In this document: in pieces, positions 9,776 through 18,016 of the stretch | How positions within the stretch are numbered: position 1 is the first letter of the stretch | Layout of the letters: each line of letters starts with the position of its first letter | Assembly (NCBI GenBank): GCA_945867435.1 | Contig: CAMBIK010000008.1 | Span: 1-39,256, forward strand | From: Klebsiella pneumoniae | GTDB taxonomy: Bacteria; Myxococcota_A; UBA796; SXON01 | Reading direction: 5' to 3' | Length of the DNA stretch: 39,256 nucleotides | The notes under the pieces: model-generated | The model's database searches: none | What the model saw: the letters and a program-made list of their open reading frames with translations, nothing else | Told to the model about the DNA's origin: nothing | Program-made: the position numbers and the translations under genes

Positions 9776-9780
9776 GGCCC

Positions 9781-10617
9781 CTAAACCACCTTCACCGAAA
9801 GCCCGACCGCTGCCGCATGCGCCCCAATCCAGGCGAGCCGGTCAGGGGGGAGGGCGCCGACCTGTGACGACGCCGGCGGCCGGGCCACGGTGTATACCTG
9901 CACCTCGGCCACGGTGCCCGATTGAGCGACTTCGCGAAGTCGTTCCACCCAGGCCGCGATCTCGGCATCCGCCGGGCCTTCTCCGTCCATGGTGAGGAAC
10001 ATGGACTGGATCACGATCGGACGCAACGCCGCCAGCTCGCGCAGGTTGCGCAGGACCCGGGCAAACGGGAACTTCGTGCCATCGACGAGCTGAAAGTACG
10101 GCTCCGTGCCTGCGTCCAGCTTGCACCAGATCTCGTCGATGTGGGGGAGGCCTGCTCGCACAGATGCGCGATGGAGCAGGGTGGAGTTGGTGAGCAGCCT
10201 CACCGGCACGCCGGGCGCCAGTCGATCGCGAAGCGAGGCAACCAGGGCGGCTGAACCCGGGAATTCGGGTGGGGTGGTGGGTTCCCCATCGCCGGCGAAG
10301 GCGATGTCGACGACGTGGCGATGCTCGGCTGCGGTGGTGTCGAAGGGGGAGTCGGCCCAGAGATCGCCGCTGCGCACCCGGAGGAGAAGCTGTTCCAGCT
10401 CCTCGTGGAGTCGGTTTTGGTCGATGCGCGCCGACCCTCCCGGCACGCGCCGGTCCACCTGGCAATAGGGGCAGTCGAAGTTGCACACCTTGTCGGGGTT
10501 CAAGTTCACGCCGATGCTCAGGCCGCCGGCTCGCCGCGAAACGACGGCGTAGACGTAGCGGTTTTCCCCGAGATCGCGTCGGTGATCGGTGAAGTCGAGG
10601 CGGCGGGGCGAAGGCAC
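9781..10617 (-). CDS. Radical SAM protein
   Basis: The 278 residues contain the cluster motif CNFDCPYC (Cys45, Cys49, Cys52) that binds the 4Fe-4S cluster used to cleave S-adenosylmethionine. FAGDGEPTTPPEFP matches the glycine-rich/GEPT SAM-binding motif, and VRLLTNSTLLHR and IWCKLDAGTEPYF continue the partial TIM barrel. A C-terminal auxiliary cluster is not obvious, as no further Cys cluster follows. The protein resembles the broad COG0731 Fe-S oxidoreductase group, whose reactions are varied, so no reaction is assigned. The start is GTG 10617, 38 bases from the divergent GMC operon. Confidence 0.85.
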   Translation of the reverse strand: MPSPRRLDFTDHRRDLGENRYVYAVVSRRAGGLSIGVNLNPDKVCNFDCPYCQVDRRVPGGSARIDQNRLHEELEQLLLRVRSGDLWADSPFDTTAAEHRHVVDIAFAGDGEPTTPPEFPGSAALVASLRDRLAPGVPVRLLTNSTLLHRASVRAGLPHIDEIWCKLDAGTEPYFQLVDGTKFPFARVLRNLRELAALRPIVIQSMFLTMDGEGPADAEIAAWVERLREVAQSGTVAEVQVYTVARPPASSQVGALPPDRLAWIGAHAAAVGLSVKVV

Positions 10618-10623
10618 GGGCTC

Positions 10624-10629
10624 GTTCTA
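10624..10629 (-). promoter_or_regulatory. -10-like TAGAAC before the radical SAM gene
   Basis: On the minus strand TAGAAC is followed by 6 bases (GAGCCC) and the GTG start. The divergent intergenic gap is only 38 bases, leaving no room for a long leader. Confidence 0.5.
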
Positions 10630-10655
10630 TCGCTCCGCGGGATACCCGGTCGGTC

Positions 10656-11174
10656 GTGAGCCTCACGCGCCGCCGCCTACTGATCGCCGCTGGCGCCGTT
10701 TCCGTCGCTGCTGTCGCGGTAGCGGGGGGGGGCGCCGTCGTGGCCAATGAGTGGTGGGATCAGCCGGCCGAGGCGCCCCTGGCCCACCTCAGCGCGGGCG
10801 AAATCGCCTTCCTGAACGCGCTGGCCGACTCCATCTTCCCGCCTTCCCCTGCCTTTCCGGTTCGGGGGCGCGATGCATCGGTCGGCGTGCATGTGGATGA
10901 GGTACTCACCGGCATGGAGCCCTTCCAACGCAAGCTTGTTCGCTTCTCGTTCCACCTGCTTGATCAATGGCCTCGCATGTCCCTCAATGCCCCCTTTCGT
11001 GATCTGGGACCGGAGGAAGGCGGCGTCGTGCTCCTGGAATGGCTGAACCACGAGCGGGCCGAAATCCGGGGCCTCATCGCGAGCGTCTATATCTTCGTAG
11101 CGATGAGCTACTCCATGCACCCTGAGGTCTCTCCGATCTTCGGGGCTCAGTTCCGCTGTGGATATGGCGCGTAG
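10656..11174 (+). CDS. Gluconate 2-dehydrogenase subunit 3-like protein (small subunit of GMC oxidoreductase)
   Basis: The 172 residues begin SLTRRRLLIAAGAVSVAAVA, a twin-arginine-type signal with Arg-Arg-Arg and a hydrophobic stretch. The mature part has LSAGEIAFLNALADSIFPPS, the hallmark block of the gluconate 2-dehydrogenase subunit 3 family. That family partners a flavin GMC oxidoreductase and helps carry it across the membrane. The next gene starts on the base after this stop codon and is such a GMC enzyme, which strongly supports a complex. A weak -10-like TACCCG lies 7 bases before the GTG. Confidence 0.85.
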   Translation: MSLTRRRLLIAAGAVSVAAVAVAGGGAVVANEWWDQPAEAPLAHLSAGEIAFLNALADSIFPPSPAFPVRGRDASVGVHVDEVLTGMEPFQRKLVRFSFHLLDQWPRMSLNAPFRDLGPEEGGVVLLEWLNHERAEIRGLIASVYIFVAMSYSMHPEVSPIFGAQFRCGYGA

Positions 11175-12707
11175 ATGAAGTGGATGCCCGGACAAGGCTA
11201 CCTGTGGGCTGCCGCCCCGCAAGCGGAGGGATGGTCGGCCGCCGACAAAGACCTCACCGCCGACGTGGTGATCATCGGGACCGGTCCCGGGGGGGCCGCC
11301 GCGGCTCGAACATTGGCCGGCCAGGGGGCCTCGGTCCTGCTGCTCGAAGAAGGCCCGCCGCAAGAACGTTTCCGTCACAGCCAGGCCGCGGTGATGCGCC
11401 ACCACATGCAGGAGGGCGGCGCCATGGTGGCGACCGGCTCTACCTTCATGCCGATCGCCGCGGGTCGGGGGGTGGGCGGGGGCACGCTCATCAACAGCGC
11501 CATCGCGTGGCGCTGTCCAGACGCGATCCTCGACTCGTGGACCGACCTGTTGGGTGATCGTAGGTACGCCGCCGACAACATGCGCCCGGTGTACGACGAG
11601 CTGTGGGAGTACCTCGGCATCTGGGACACCCTGCCGGAAGTCGCCGGGGAAAACAGCGACATGCTGGTGCGTGGGGCGAAGGCGCTCGGCCTGCATGGCG
11701 GGTACCTCGCCAGGTACACCCCCCGCTGTGTCGGGTGCGGAACCTGCTTCTACGGGTGTCCTACTGGCGGCAAGGCCAGTACAAATCATAACTTTCTTGT
11801 TGAGGCGGCCAGCAACGGGGCCCGCATTCAGGCCGACACCAGGGTGCGGGACTTCCTTGTGAGCGGCGACCGCGTCGTCGGCGTGGTCGGGCAGAGCTTC
11901 GACCCCGACACTCGGGCTCCCGGGGGCCGGGTCACCGTTCGAGCCGACAAGGTGATCATCGCCTGCGGGGGCGTGGGCACCCCGCGTCTTTTGGCCTCGT
12001 CCGCCCTCGATCTCGGGCCTGCCGTCGGTCAGGGCCTGCACGTGCATCCGGGGAACGCGGTGTTCGGCGTGTGCAAGCAGGCGGTGAACTGGTGGCAGGG
12101 AGCCACGCAGGGGGCGTACTTCCATCAGCCTGGCCTTCCGGGCGTGCTGCCACATACCAGTTCGCTGCCTCCGGAAGTGGCGCTTTTGTCGTTGGCACCC
12201 CTCGGCATCGGCGCGGCGGAAGCGCTTTCGATGATCCCCCATCTCGCCGGTTGCCTGGTGATGATCTCCGACCATTCCACGGGCACGGTGGGGGCTTGGC
12301 CCGATGGCAGGGCCAACCTTGGCTACACGTTCTTGCCGACCGATGTCGATCGGATCAAGGCGGGCATGGTGGCCACGGCTCGCGTGCTTCTCGCGGGTGG
12401 GGCCGAATGGATGTTCTGCGCGGTGGCGGGGGTGGGCCGCTTCTCGACTGCGGAAGAGCTTGAAGCCCGGCTGTCTACGCGCACGATCCAGGACTTCACG
12501 TTGTACGCCAGTCACCCGATGTCGTCGTGCCGCATGGGGTCGGACCCGGCGACCAGCGTGATCGGTCCCGACGGGAGGGCCCATGGTTTTGAGGGTCTCT
12601 ACATCGCCGACTCCAGCATCTTTCCAACCTCGCTCGGGGTGAATCCAAGCCTGACGACGATGGCGATGGCCACCTTGATGGCCCGCGGAATTGCGAGAAC
12701 GGGGTAG
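11175..12707 (+). CDS. GMC-family FAD-dependent oxidoreductase
   Basis: The 510 residues start with the FAD-binding fold, VVIIGTGPGGAAAARTL (Gly35-Gly40) and LLLEEG. AAGRGVGGGTLINSAIAWR is the GMC signature region. A Cys cluster, CVGCGTCFYGC (Cys185, 188, 191, 195), is typical of the membrane dehydrogenase/long-chain alcohol branch. The catalytic pair is HPMSSCRMG (His447) and SLGVNPS (Asn490), with FAD-contacting GLYIADSSIFP between. It probably oxidises an alcohol or sugar and passes electrons to the respiratory chain. It has no signal of its own; the Tat-type signal is on the preceding small subunit, so co-export is likely. ATG abuts the previous stop codon. The substrate is unknown. Confidence 0.9.
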   Translation: MKWMPGQGYLWAAAPQAEGWSAADKDLTADVVIIGTGPGGAAAARTLAGQGASVLLLEEGPPQERFRHSQAAVMRHHMQEGGAMVATGSTFMPIAAGRGVGGGTLINSAIAWRCPDAILDSWTDLLGDRRYAADNMRPVYDELWEYLGIWDTLPEVAGENSDMLVRGAKALGLHGGYLARYTPRCVGCGTCFYGCPTGGKASTNHNFLVEAASNGARIQADTRVRDFLVSGDRVVGVVGQSFDPDTRAPGGRVTVRADKVIIACGGVGTPRLLASSALDLGPAVGQGLHVHPGNAVFGVCKQAVNWWQGATQGAYFHQPGLPGVLPHTSSLPPEVALLSLAPLGIGAAEALSMIPHLAGCLVMISDHSTGTVGAWPDGRANLGYTFLPTDVDRIKAGMVATARVLLAGGAEWMFCAVAGVGRFSTAEELEARLSTRTIQDFTLYASHPMSSCRMGSDPATSVIGPDGRAHGFEGLYIADSSIFPTSLGVNPSLTTMAMATLMARGIARTG

Positions 12708-12734
12708 GAGGAGTCGCGACAACCGCCGGAGCCC

Positions 12735-15413
12735 GTGGTGAACGATGAACAAGCGGGGCTGAACCGGGGGGGCGACCTTGCAGGCGCACCGACGGTTTTG
12801 GGTGGCCGGTGGACTCCGATTCAGTTCGTGGCGGCGGTGGGTCTGGTTTTTCTGTTCGCGTTCACGCTCATCCTCTCCTTGGCGCCCGTGGCCGGTGGAG
12901 AGAGGGTGGTTGGGCTGGACGGTCCTTGGCAGTTGGTGGAGGTCGATGGCGCCCCCACCACCGGGATCTTCACCCTGCCCGGGCTGTTGGCCGACCAGGG
13001 AATGTCCCCCTCGGCCCGGGTCAGCCTACGCAGGGTCATCGAGATCCCCGCGGCCCGCGGGTGGAGCGCGGTGTGGGTCGAAAGCCCTCTTTACGCCACG
13101 CGACTCTCCCTCGATGGGGAGGAGATCGGGGCATCCGGCGACCCCGATGGGGTGGGCGCCGCCTCGCGCAGCGAGACGGGAGTGCTGGCGCGCCTGCCGC
13201 ACAGCCCCGGCCCGCACACCCTGCAGTTGGACTTGAAGGGAGGCTACGGCAAGGGCGGCATGACCGGGCGCATCCTCATGGGGCCGGAAGAGACGTTGAG
13301 AGGGGTGGCCAAGGAGCACAACTCGGCGCCGCTTGGTCTTTCGGTGATTGTGGCATTGCTCGGTATCTTGTGGTTCCGGGTCGCATTGGGGTCCCCCGCC
13401 CGCCTGGCGTGTTTCTGGTTCGGGTGTTTCGCCTGCGTGCTCTCGGCCTGGAGCTTCCTGCAGACCGAAAGCGCCAACGAATTGCTGCCTTCAGTGTCCA
13501 TGGCGATCCGGCTGCGTCGGCTGCTCAACCCCTTCCTGGGGCCGCTCGGCATCACCATGTTCTCCAGCCTGGTCTACGGTGCGCCGCCTCGCTGGACCCG
13601 CGCCTACATCGGCCTTGGCGTTTGCCTCGCGGTCCCCGCCTTGTTCGTCCCTGACGACTCGCTCTTCCTTCTCGAACGGGTGCAGGATGGCTCCCTCGTT
13701 TTGTTGGTCGTCGCCGCTTTCTGGATCATGGGCGATGGCATCCGCAAGCAGATTCCGGGGGTGCTGGCGTTTGCTCTGGTCACTTTCCCGCCGCTGCTCG
13801 TCGGGGCCTCCGTTCATGTGGCCATGACCCACGGAACGCACGGCGGGAACTCGTTCATGTACACGGCGTTGACCCTGTTCATCGTGGCGGTTTCGGCCTT
13901 CATGGGTCGGCGCTTCATCGTCGAGGCGGATTGGCATGCGCGATTGCTCGCGCTCAGCAGCGATGCGATCGTGTACGTCGAGCAGGGCGGGCGGGTGTTT
14001 GGCATGAACCCGGCGGCCCACACCATCCTCGGGGAAATCCCCGAGCAGTCGATGTTTGTATGGGCGGATCGATGCCGGGTCCCCCTGATGCACGCGCACA
14101 TCGAGCGCGGCGCGGCCGCGGTCGACCGCGCTGAGTTCTGCTTGGGAACGGGCCAGGAGCAGCGTTTTGTCGAGTCCGTCGCCACGCCGCTGGGCACCGG
14201 CTCAGCGCTGCTGGTCCTGCGCGATGTGACCCGACGCCGCCAACTCGACGAAGGCATGCAGCACGCTTCGAAGATGGAGACCATCGGCCGACTGGTGGGC
14301 GGGCTCGCTCACGACTTCAACAACATGCTCAGCGTGCTCCTGGCTCATGTGTCGTTGCTGCAGCTCCGCTTGACGGACGCGCCGGAAGCCGACCGCCTCA
14401 TCCGGATGGAGGCGGCCATCGTGAGGGCCAGCCAGCTCTCCCGCCGCCTCCTCACGGTGGCTGGAAAGGTGAGCCTCACCCTCGAGCCTGTGCAACTCGA
14501 AAAGATCAGCCGTTCCGCCTGCGAACTGGTCGAACCGACGCTTCGGAAGACGGTGACGCTTCACCGCGACGGGCCTGAAACGCTCCCCCCGATTCTCGGC
14601 TCCGAAGCCGACTTGGAACAGGTGCTCGTGAACCTGCTGGTGAACGCCCACGATGCCGTGGGGCCGAGCGGCCAAATCTGGGTGCGGACGCGTTCCTACG
14701 CGTTGCCCAACGGCGCTACGGGCGCGATGGTCATCGTGGAGGACGACGGTCCTGGGGTGCCCCTCGCGCAACGTGAGTCGATCTTCGAACCTTTCGTGAC
14801 GACCAAAGGGGCGAACAAGGGTACGGGTCTCGGCCTGGCCATGGCCGCGAAAGTCCTGCGCGACCACAATGGTCGTCTCTGGTTCGAAGAACGTCCGGGC
14901 GGCGGGGCCCGCTTCTGCGTGGCCCTTCGGTCCGCGCCGCGCCACCTGGCGGGTGAGCCCGCTCTCCCGGTGTGTCGGGATGTGCTTCTCGTGGAAGACG
15001 AGGAAGCTACCCGGGAGGCCTGCGCTGCAGAGCTGATCGCCAGCGGTTTTGTGGTCACCGCGGTTTCCACGGCGGAGGCGGCGCTGGAGGTCCTCGCGAC
15101 CGCGTGTCCGGCGGTGCTCGTGACCGACGTGGTGATGCCGGGCATGTCCGGGATCGACCTCGCGGTGTTGGCGACCGTTAAGTACCCTTCGCTCGCCGTT
15201 CTTTTGGTGAGCGGGTTCATTCCCGAGCGCTTGGTTCCCCAACTTGAGCGCGGGTCGTGGTGGCGCCTCGACAAGCCGGTTCGTCCGGAACGCATCGTCG
15301 CCACGGTCAGGGCGATCTGTCTTCGCCAGGAGTCCGCCAGCGACGCCTCCGCCTCGGAAAGCCCCTTGCTCGCGCCGCTGAACGCGCTCCGCGCCGAGTA
15401 TGTCCTGGGTTAG
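12735..15413 (+). CDS. Membrane hybrid histidine kinase with receiver domain
   Basis: The 892 residues run in this order: a membrane helix (about 31-50), an outer beta-rich domain (60-195) that starts like sugar-binding/GH2-type sandwiches, about seven membrane helices (200-392), a PAS-like domain (403-498), the phosphoacceptor helix GGLAHDFNNML (His526), an HATPase with VNLLVNAHDA (N box, Asn637), VEDDGPGVP and GTGLGLAMA, and a receiver (748-865) with acidic VEDEE, phosphoacceptor Asp798 in LVTDVVMPGMSG and Lys847. The layout recalls 7TMR-DISM sensors. It lies 27 bases after the GMC gene, so it may be co-transcribed. GTG 12738 is an alternative start with GGAG closer to the usual distance. 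The output partner is not in the window. Confidence 0.92.
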   Translation: MVNDEQAGLNRGGDLAGAPTVLGGRWTPIQFVAAVGLVFLFAFTLILSLAPVAGGERVVGLDGPWQLVEVDGAPTTGIFTLPGLLADQGMSPSARVSLRRVIEIPAARGWSAVWVESPLYATRLSLDGEEIGASGDPDGVGAASRSETGVLARLPHSPGPHTLQLDLKGGYGKGGMTGRILMGPEETLRGVAKEHNSAPLGLSVIVALLGILWFRVALGSPARLACFWFGCFACVLSAWSFLQTESANELLPSVSMAIRLRRLLNPFLGPLGITMFSSLVYGAPPRWTRAYIGLGVCLAVPALFVPDDSLFLLERVQDGSLVLLVVAAFWIMGDGIRKQIPGVLAFALVTFPPLLVGASVHVAMTHGTHGGNSFMYTALTLFIVAVSAFMGRRFIVEADWHARLLALSSDAIVYVEQGGRVFGMNPAAHTILGEIPEQSMFVWADRCRVPLMHAHIERGAAAVDRAEFCLGTGQEQRFVESVATPLGTGSALLVLRDVTRRRQLDEGMQHASKMETIGRLVGGLAHDFNNMLSVLLAHVSLLQLRLTDAPEADRLIRMEAAIVRASQLSRRLLTVAGKVSLTLEPVQLEKISRSACELVEPTLRKTVTLHRDGPETLPPILGSEADLEQVLVNLLVNAHDAVGPSGQIWVRTRSYALPNGATGAMVIVEDDGPGVPLAQRESIFEPFVTTKGANKGTGLGLAMAAKVLRDHNGRLWFEERPGGGARFCVALRSAPRHLAGEPALPVCRDVLLVEDEEATREACAAELIASGFVVTAVSTAEAALEVLATACPAVLVTDVVMPGMSGIDLAVLATVKYPSLAVLLVSGFIPERLVPQLERGSWWRLDKPVRPERIVATVRAICLRQESASDASASESPLLAPLNALRAEYVLG

Positions 15414-17047
15414 CGCGAGTGGACCAACCAGACGTTCGCCACGATGCCGGCGCCGAACCCGCTCCCTGAGTCGTAGGCCTCGGGCACATAGGTGTCTCCC
15501 TCGTAGAGTCCTCGGTAGGCCAGGGTGTTCTCGGCGCCGGCTGCCACCGCGGCCGTGATGTCGGCACTCCACGGGTCCACCTGCTTGCCCGGACACCAGC
15601 CTCCCCGCCCGAGGACCCAGGTGCCGTACTGGTTCGGTACGGTGCCCACGTTGACCTGGTCGCCGCACCCGTAGTTGCTGCCCGCCATCGCGAAGTCGTG
15701 GACCCAGGTCTCGGTACCGTTCACGGTGAATTCGTGTTCGTGGTTGCAAAACTCGGCGCAGTTCGCGCGGTCTTTTCCGTATCCGTGGCCGGTCACCAGT
15801 GCCCAGACTTCGGTCCGCACTGTGCCTTCCGGCGGCGTGAACGTGATCGGCTCGCGCCCGGTGTTGTAGTCGGAGTTGAACGAGCCTCCGGCCCAGAGGT
15901 AGTCGATCTGTACGGGGCGAAACCCCTTTCCCTGGTTGGAGAGCCGCAAATCCAGGGTGATCAGCGGAGCGTTTGCGCTGTCCACGCGAAGGGTGCGCGG
16001 GCCGCCGTCTTGCAACATCGCGAGGAACGGGGTGACATCCACCACCCAGCGGCCGGGCCGGGCGTAGGCGGTGATGAAGCGGCCGATCTCGGTGCAGATT
16101 CCCGATTCGTCCACGTCGGTGGTCGAGGCGTCGTCGGCATCGCAGAGGTACACGTAGGCGAGGTAGTCCCATTCGCCGCAGCCGACGCTGTCGGGGTGGC
16201 CGTTGCAGATAAAGGTCAGGTCCAACTCCATCGTGTCGTAGGTCGCCATCGTTTCCGCCGCGCCGAAGTCCACGCTTACGGCCCGTTCGCCCGTGTTCAC
16301 GAACGGGTGGAGAACGTCGGCGCCATCGACATCCAGCCGGTCCTGCATGGCGGCTTGCCCGTTGAAATAGAGAGCCTCGTAGTTCAGGAAGGCAGGGGGC
16401 GAGGTGTTCCAGCCGGTGACCGGGTCGGCGAGGTAGCCGAGCTCGCGGATGCGCTGAAAGCGGTCGACGGCGAAGTTCAGCGGGAGGTCGCCGCTGCCAT
16501 AGGTTTCCACGAGCGTGTCAATCCAGGTGCCGGTCTGGTCCCAATCCGTGGCCACATAGTGGGCGTGGGCCTTCCACATCGCGAGCGTTGCCTCGTCGGC
16601 ATCGGCGATGTTCTCGATGTCCTCCTGCAGCGCGGCCAGCGCGTCGGTTCGCTTCGACTCGGTGCGTTCGTCGGAGAAGAACACCCAGTGGGTGTTCGCG
16701 GGTGCCCCTTCCATCCATTCGCGGACCAGGATCTTGGAATCGAAGTCGGGGTAGGCATTGCCCGGGCGCAGGCGCACGAAGATCACGCTTTCGCAGCCGG
16801 TCCATGCTTCGGAGAGTGTCCAGGCGGAGCCATCCGTCTGGGTAAGGGTGGCGTCGGGGGCCACCAGGTCGAAGTCCACGTCGACACCGGAACCATCCCA
16901 GGTGCGGACGGGGAGCGCGAGCTGGTCGCAGATCGTGGGGGGGGCCTCGATCACGGCGGTGTCGGCCGTGTCTGTGGCGGAGTCGACCGCGGTGTCGTTG
17001 GCTTCGGGGGTGGATTCCGGGCAGGCGAGCAGCAGCAAGGTGAGCAT
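15410..17047 (-). CDS. PNGase F-like lipoprotein with an extra N-terminal domain
   Basis: The 545 residues start MLTLLLLACPES (lipidated Cys9), then an Asp/Thr/Ala-rich linker to residue 33. Residues 50-200 have DGSAWTLSEAWTGCESVIFV, possibly redoxin-like (inference). From about 245 onward the protein matches peptide-N-glycosidase F: VGCGEWDYLAYVYLC (Asp294, equivalent to catalytic Asp60), EIGRFITAYARPGRW, GHGYGKDRANCAEFC (Glu432, equivalent to Glu206) and GTWVLGRGGWCPG. The region equivalent to Glu118 reads LRVDSANAP, with Ala358 at that position. The family removes N-glycans from asparagine. Start 17047 is chosen because it gives the lipoprotein signal and follows TACTCT by 6 bases. The stop interlocks with that of the kinase. 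Confidence 0.85.
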   Translation of the reverse strand: MLTLLLLACPESTPEANDTAVDSATDTADTAVIEAPPTICDQLALPVRTWDGSGVDVDFDLVAPDATLTQTDGSAWTLSEAWTGCESVIFVRLRPGNAYPDFDSKILVREWMEGAPANTHWVFFSDERTESKRTDALAALQEDIENIADADEATLAMWKAHAHYVATDWDQTGTWIDTLVETYGSGDLPLNFAVDRFQRIRELGYLADPVTGWNTSPPAFLNYEALYFNGQAAMQDRLDVDGADVLHPFVNTGERAVSVDFGAAETMATYDTMELDLTFICNGHPDSVGCGEWDYLAYVYLCDADDASTTDVDESGICTEIGRFITAYARPGRWVVDVTPFLAMLQDGGPRTLRVDSANAPLITLDLRLSNQGKGFRPVQIDYLWAGGSFNSDYNTGREPITFTPPEGTVRTEVWALVTGHGYGKDRANCAEFCNHEHEFTVNGTETWVHDFAMAGSNYGCGDQVNVGTVPNQYGTWVLGRGGWCPGKQVDPWSADITAAVAAGAENTLAYRGLYEGDTYVPEAYDSGSGFGAGIVANVWLVHSR

Positions 17048-17053
17048 CCGGCC

Positions 17054-17059
17054 AGAGTA
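17054..17059 (-). promoter_or_regulatory. -10-like TACTCT before the PNGase F-like gene
   Basis: TACTCT is followed by 6 bases (GGCCGG) and the ATG at 17047. It shares a 30-base divergent gap with the ArsC/Spx-like gene's own TAGGAG at 17066-17071. Confidence 0.5.
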
Positions 17060-17065
17060 GCCCGT

Positions 17066-17071
17066 TAGGAG
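17066..17071 (+). promoter_or_regulatory. -10-like TAGGAG before the ArsC/Spx-like gene
   Basis: TAGGAG is 6 bases before the ATG at 17078. The AGGAG within it also reads as a Shine-Dalgarno sequence, so the site is ambiguous. Confidence 0.35.
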
Positions 17072-17077
17072 TACCGG

Positions 17078-17434
17078 ATGACCCTTACCGTCTATGGCAT
17101 CCCTTCGTGCGGCACCGTGAAGAAGGCGCGGGCCTGGCTCACGGGGGCGCGCCGCCCCCACACCTTCGTCGACCTGCGCGACACGCCGCCGTCTGCGGCG
17201 CAGATCGCCGCTTGGGTGGCCCGGTTCGGCTCGAAGGCGATGCGGAACACGTCGGGCGGAAGCTACCGGGCCCTGGGCGAAGCCAAGGACCGCTGGACAG
17301 ACGCCGAGTGGATCGCCGCCTTCACCCAGGATCCCATGCTGCTGAAGCGACCGATCGTGGAGCGGGATGGCCAGCCCGTGATCGTGGGTTGGGCGCTGGA
17401 CGATGCCGAGATCGCCATTCGGCTGGGGGGATGA
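17078..17434 (+). CDS. ArsC/Spx-family protein (YffB/MgsR-like)
   Basis: The 118 residues have the ArsC-family fold signature: a first strand TLTVYGIPSCGTVKKARAWL with Cys11 and the Cys-x5-Lys-type spacing, then HTFVDLRDTPP, and LLKRPIVERDGQPVIVGW near the end. Members reduce arsenate with glutathione or glutaredoxin, or act as Spx-type redox regulators. Only one Cys is present, which fits the YffB subgroup of unknown reaction. No arsenic-resistance genes are adjacent, so arsenate reduction is not claimed. It ends 4 bases before the convergent cytochrome gene. Confidence 0.85.
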   Translation: MTLTVYGIPSCGTVKKARAWLTGARRPHTFVDLRDTPPSAAQIAAWVARFGSKAMRNTSGGSYRALGEAKDRWTDAEWIAAFTQDPMLLKRPIVERDGQPVIVGWALDDAEIAIRLGG

Positions 17435-17438
17435 CCGC

Positions 17439-17753
17439 TCAGCGCAGATAGGCCGCCAAGGCGTCGATGTCGCCCGCCAGCTGCGGCATGGGCTGCATCA
17501 CCTTGGAGGGGCGCTTCGGGGTGTAGCCGGCGGGGTAGGTGGCCGTTAGCACCCGCGCTTCTAGCAGCTCGCGAGAGGCACCCTTCACCTCGGGGCCGAG
17601 GCTGCCGGCTTTCGCCGGGTCGGCGTTGTGACATGCGATACAGTTGGAAAGGTACACCGAGCGGCCCCGTTTGGCCTCCGCGGACAGCGCGGGGGCGTCA
17701 GAAGGCCCGGTGGAGCAGGCGAAGTACGCGGTGACCAAGGCGAGGCTCAGCAT
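17439..17753 (-). CDS. Small cytochrome c, lipoprotein
   Basis: The 104 residues begin MLSLALVTAYFAC, a lipoprotein-type signal (Cys13). The haem c attachment motif CIACH sits in RGRSVYLSNCIACHNADP, and MQPMPQL near the C terminus provides the likely axial Met. The size and the ending DIDALAAYL fit class I cytochromes c. It is probably anchored to a membrane facing the periplasm and shuttles electrons. Its divergent neighbour is a PuuD-like membrane protein, whose relatives often carry a fused cytochrome c domain. TAGTCC lies 6 bases before the ATG. Confidence 0.88.
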   Translation of the reverse strand: MLSLALVTAYFACSTGPSDAPALSAEAKRGRSVYLSNCIACHNADPAKAGSLGPEVKGASRELLEARVLTATYPAGYTPKRPSKVMQPMPQLAGDIDALAAYLR

Positions 17754-17759
17754 GTAGAG

Positions 17760-17765
17760 GGACTA
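17760..17765 (-). promoter_or_regulatory. -10-like TAGTCC before the cytochrome c gene
   Basis: TAGTCC is followed by 6 bases (CTCTAC) and the ATG at 17753. No gene ends here, so the TAG is not a stop codon. Confidence 0.5.
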
Positions 17766-17851
17766 TCAAGAAACGGGGGAAAGGGCGCGCCGCCCTCTCC
17801 CCCTACCGCACCATTCCCTCCGGCCTCCAAGCTTCGCTTTCCGGCCTGCGG

Positions 17852-17880
17852 CGTTCGGCGCGTGAGTAACGCGCCGAACG
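17852..17880. promoter_or_regulatory. Perfect 12-bp inverted repeat with a 5-base loop
   Basis: The arm CGTTCGGCGCGT (17852-17863), loop GAGTA and arm ACGCGCCGAACG (17869-17880) pair perfectly, and 17851/17881 could add a G-U pair. There is no T-run, so it is not a typical intrinsic terminator. It lies in the 263-base divergent gap (17754-18016) between the cytochrome c and PuuD-like genes. It may be an operator for a dimeric regulator or an RNA hairpin. Apart from this and the TAGTCC, the gap holds nothing recognised. Confidence 0.6.
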
Positions 17881-18016
17881 TGGTGCTCTCCCCCACACCG
17901 CAGTCACCCATGGCGCGTGGGCGTTTCATGGCTCGTGGAGCCGACCCGCGGGCGGCATGGGAAACTAACCGGGAGGGGCGTCGGCGGGATAGCCGGTTTC
18001 ATCACCTTAGGGTCCC

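Noticed and set aside
10677-12752. Very long minus-strand open frame opposite the GMC operon
   Set aside because: It lies opposite strongly recognised genes and shows no family features. Long antisense frames are common in GC-rich DNA; the same applies to 14202-16172 and 32683-34914.
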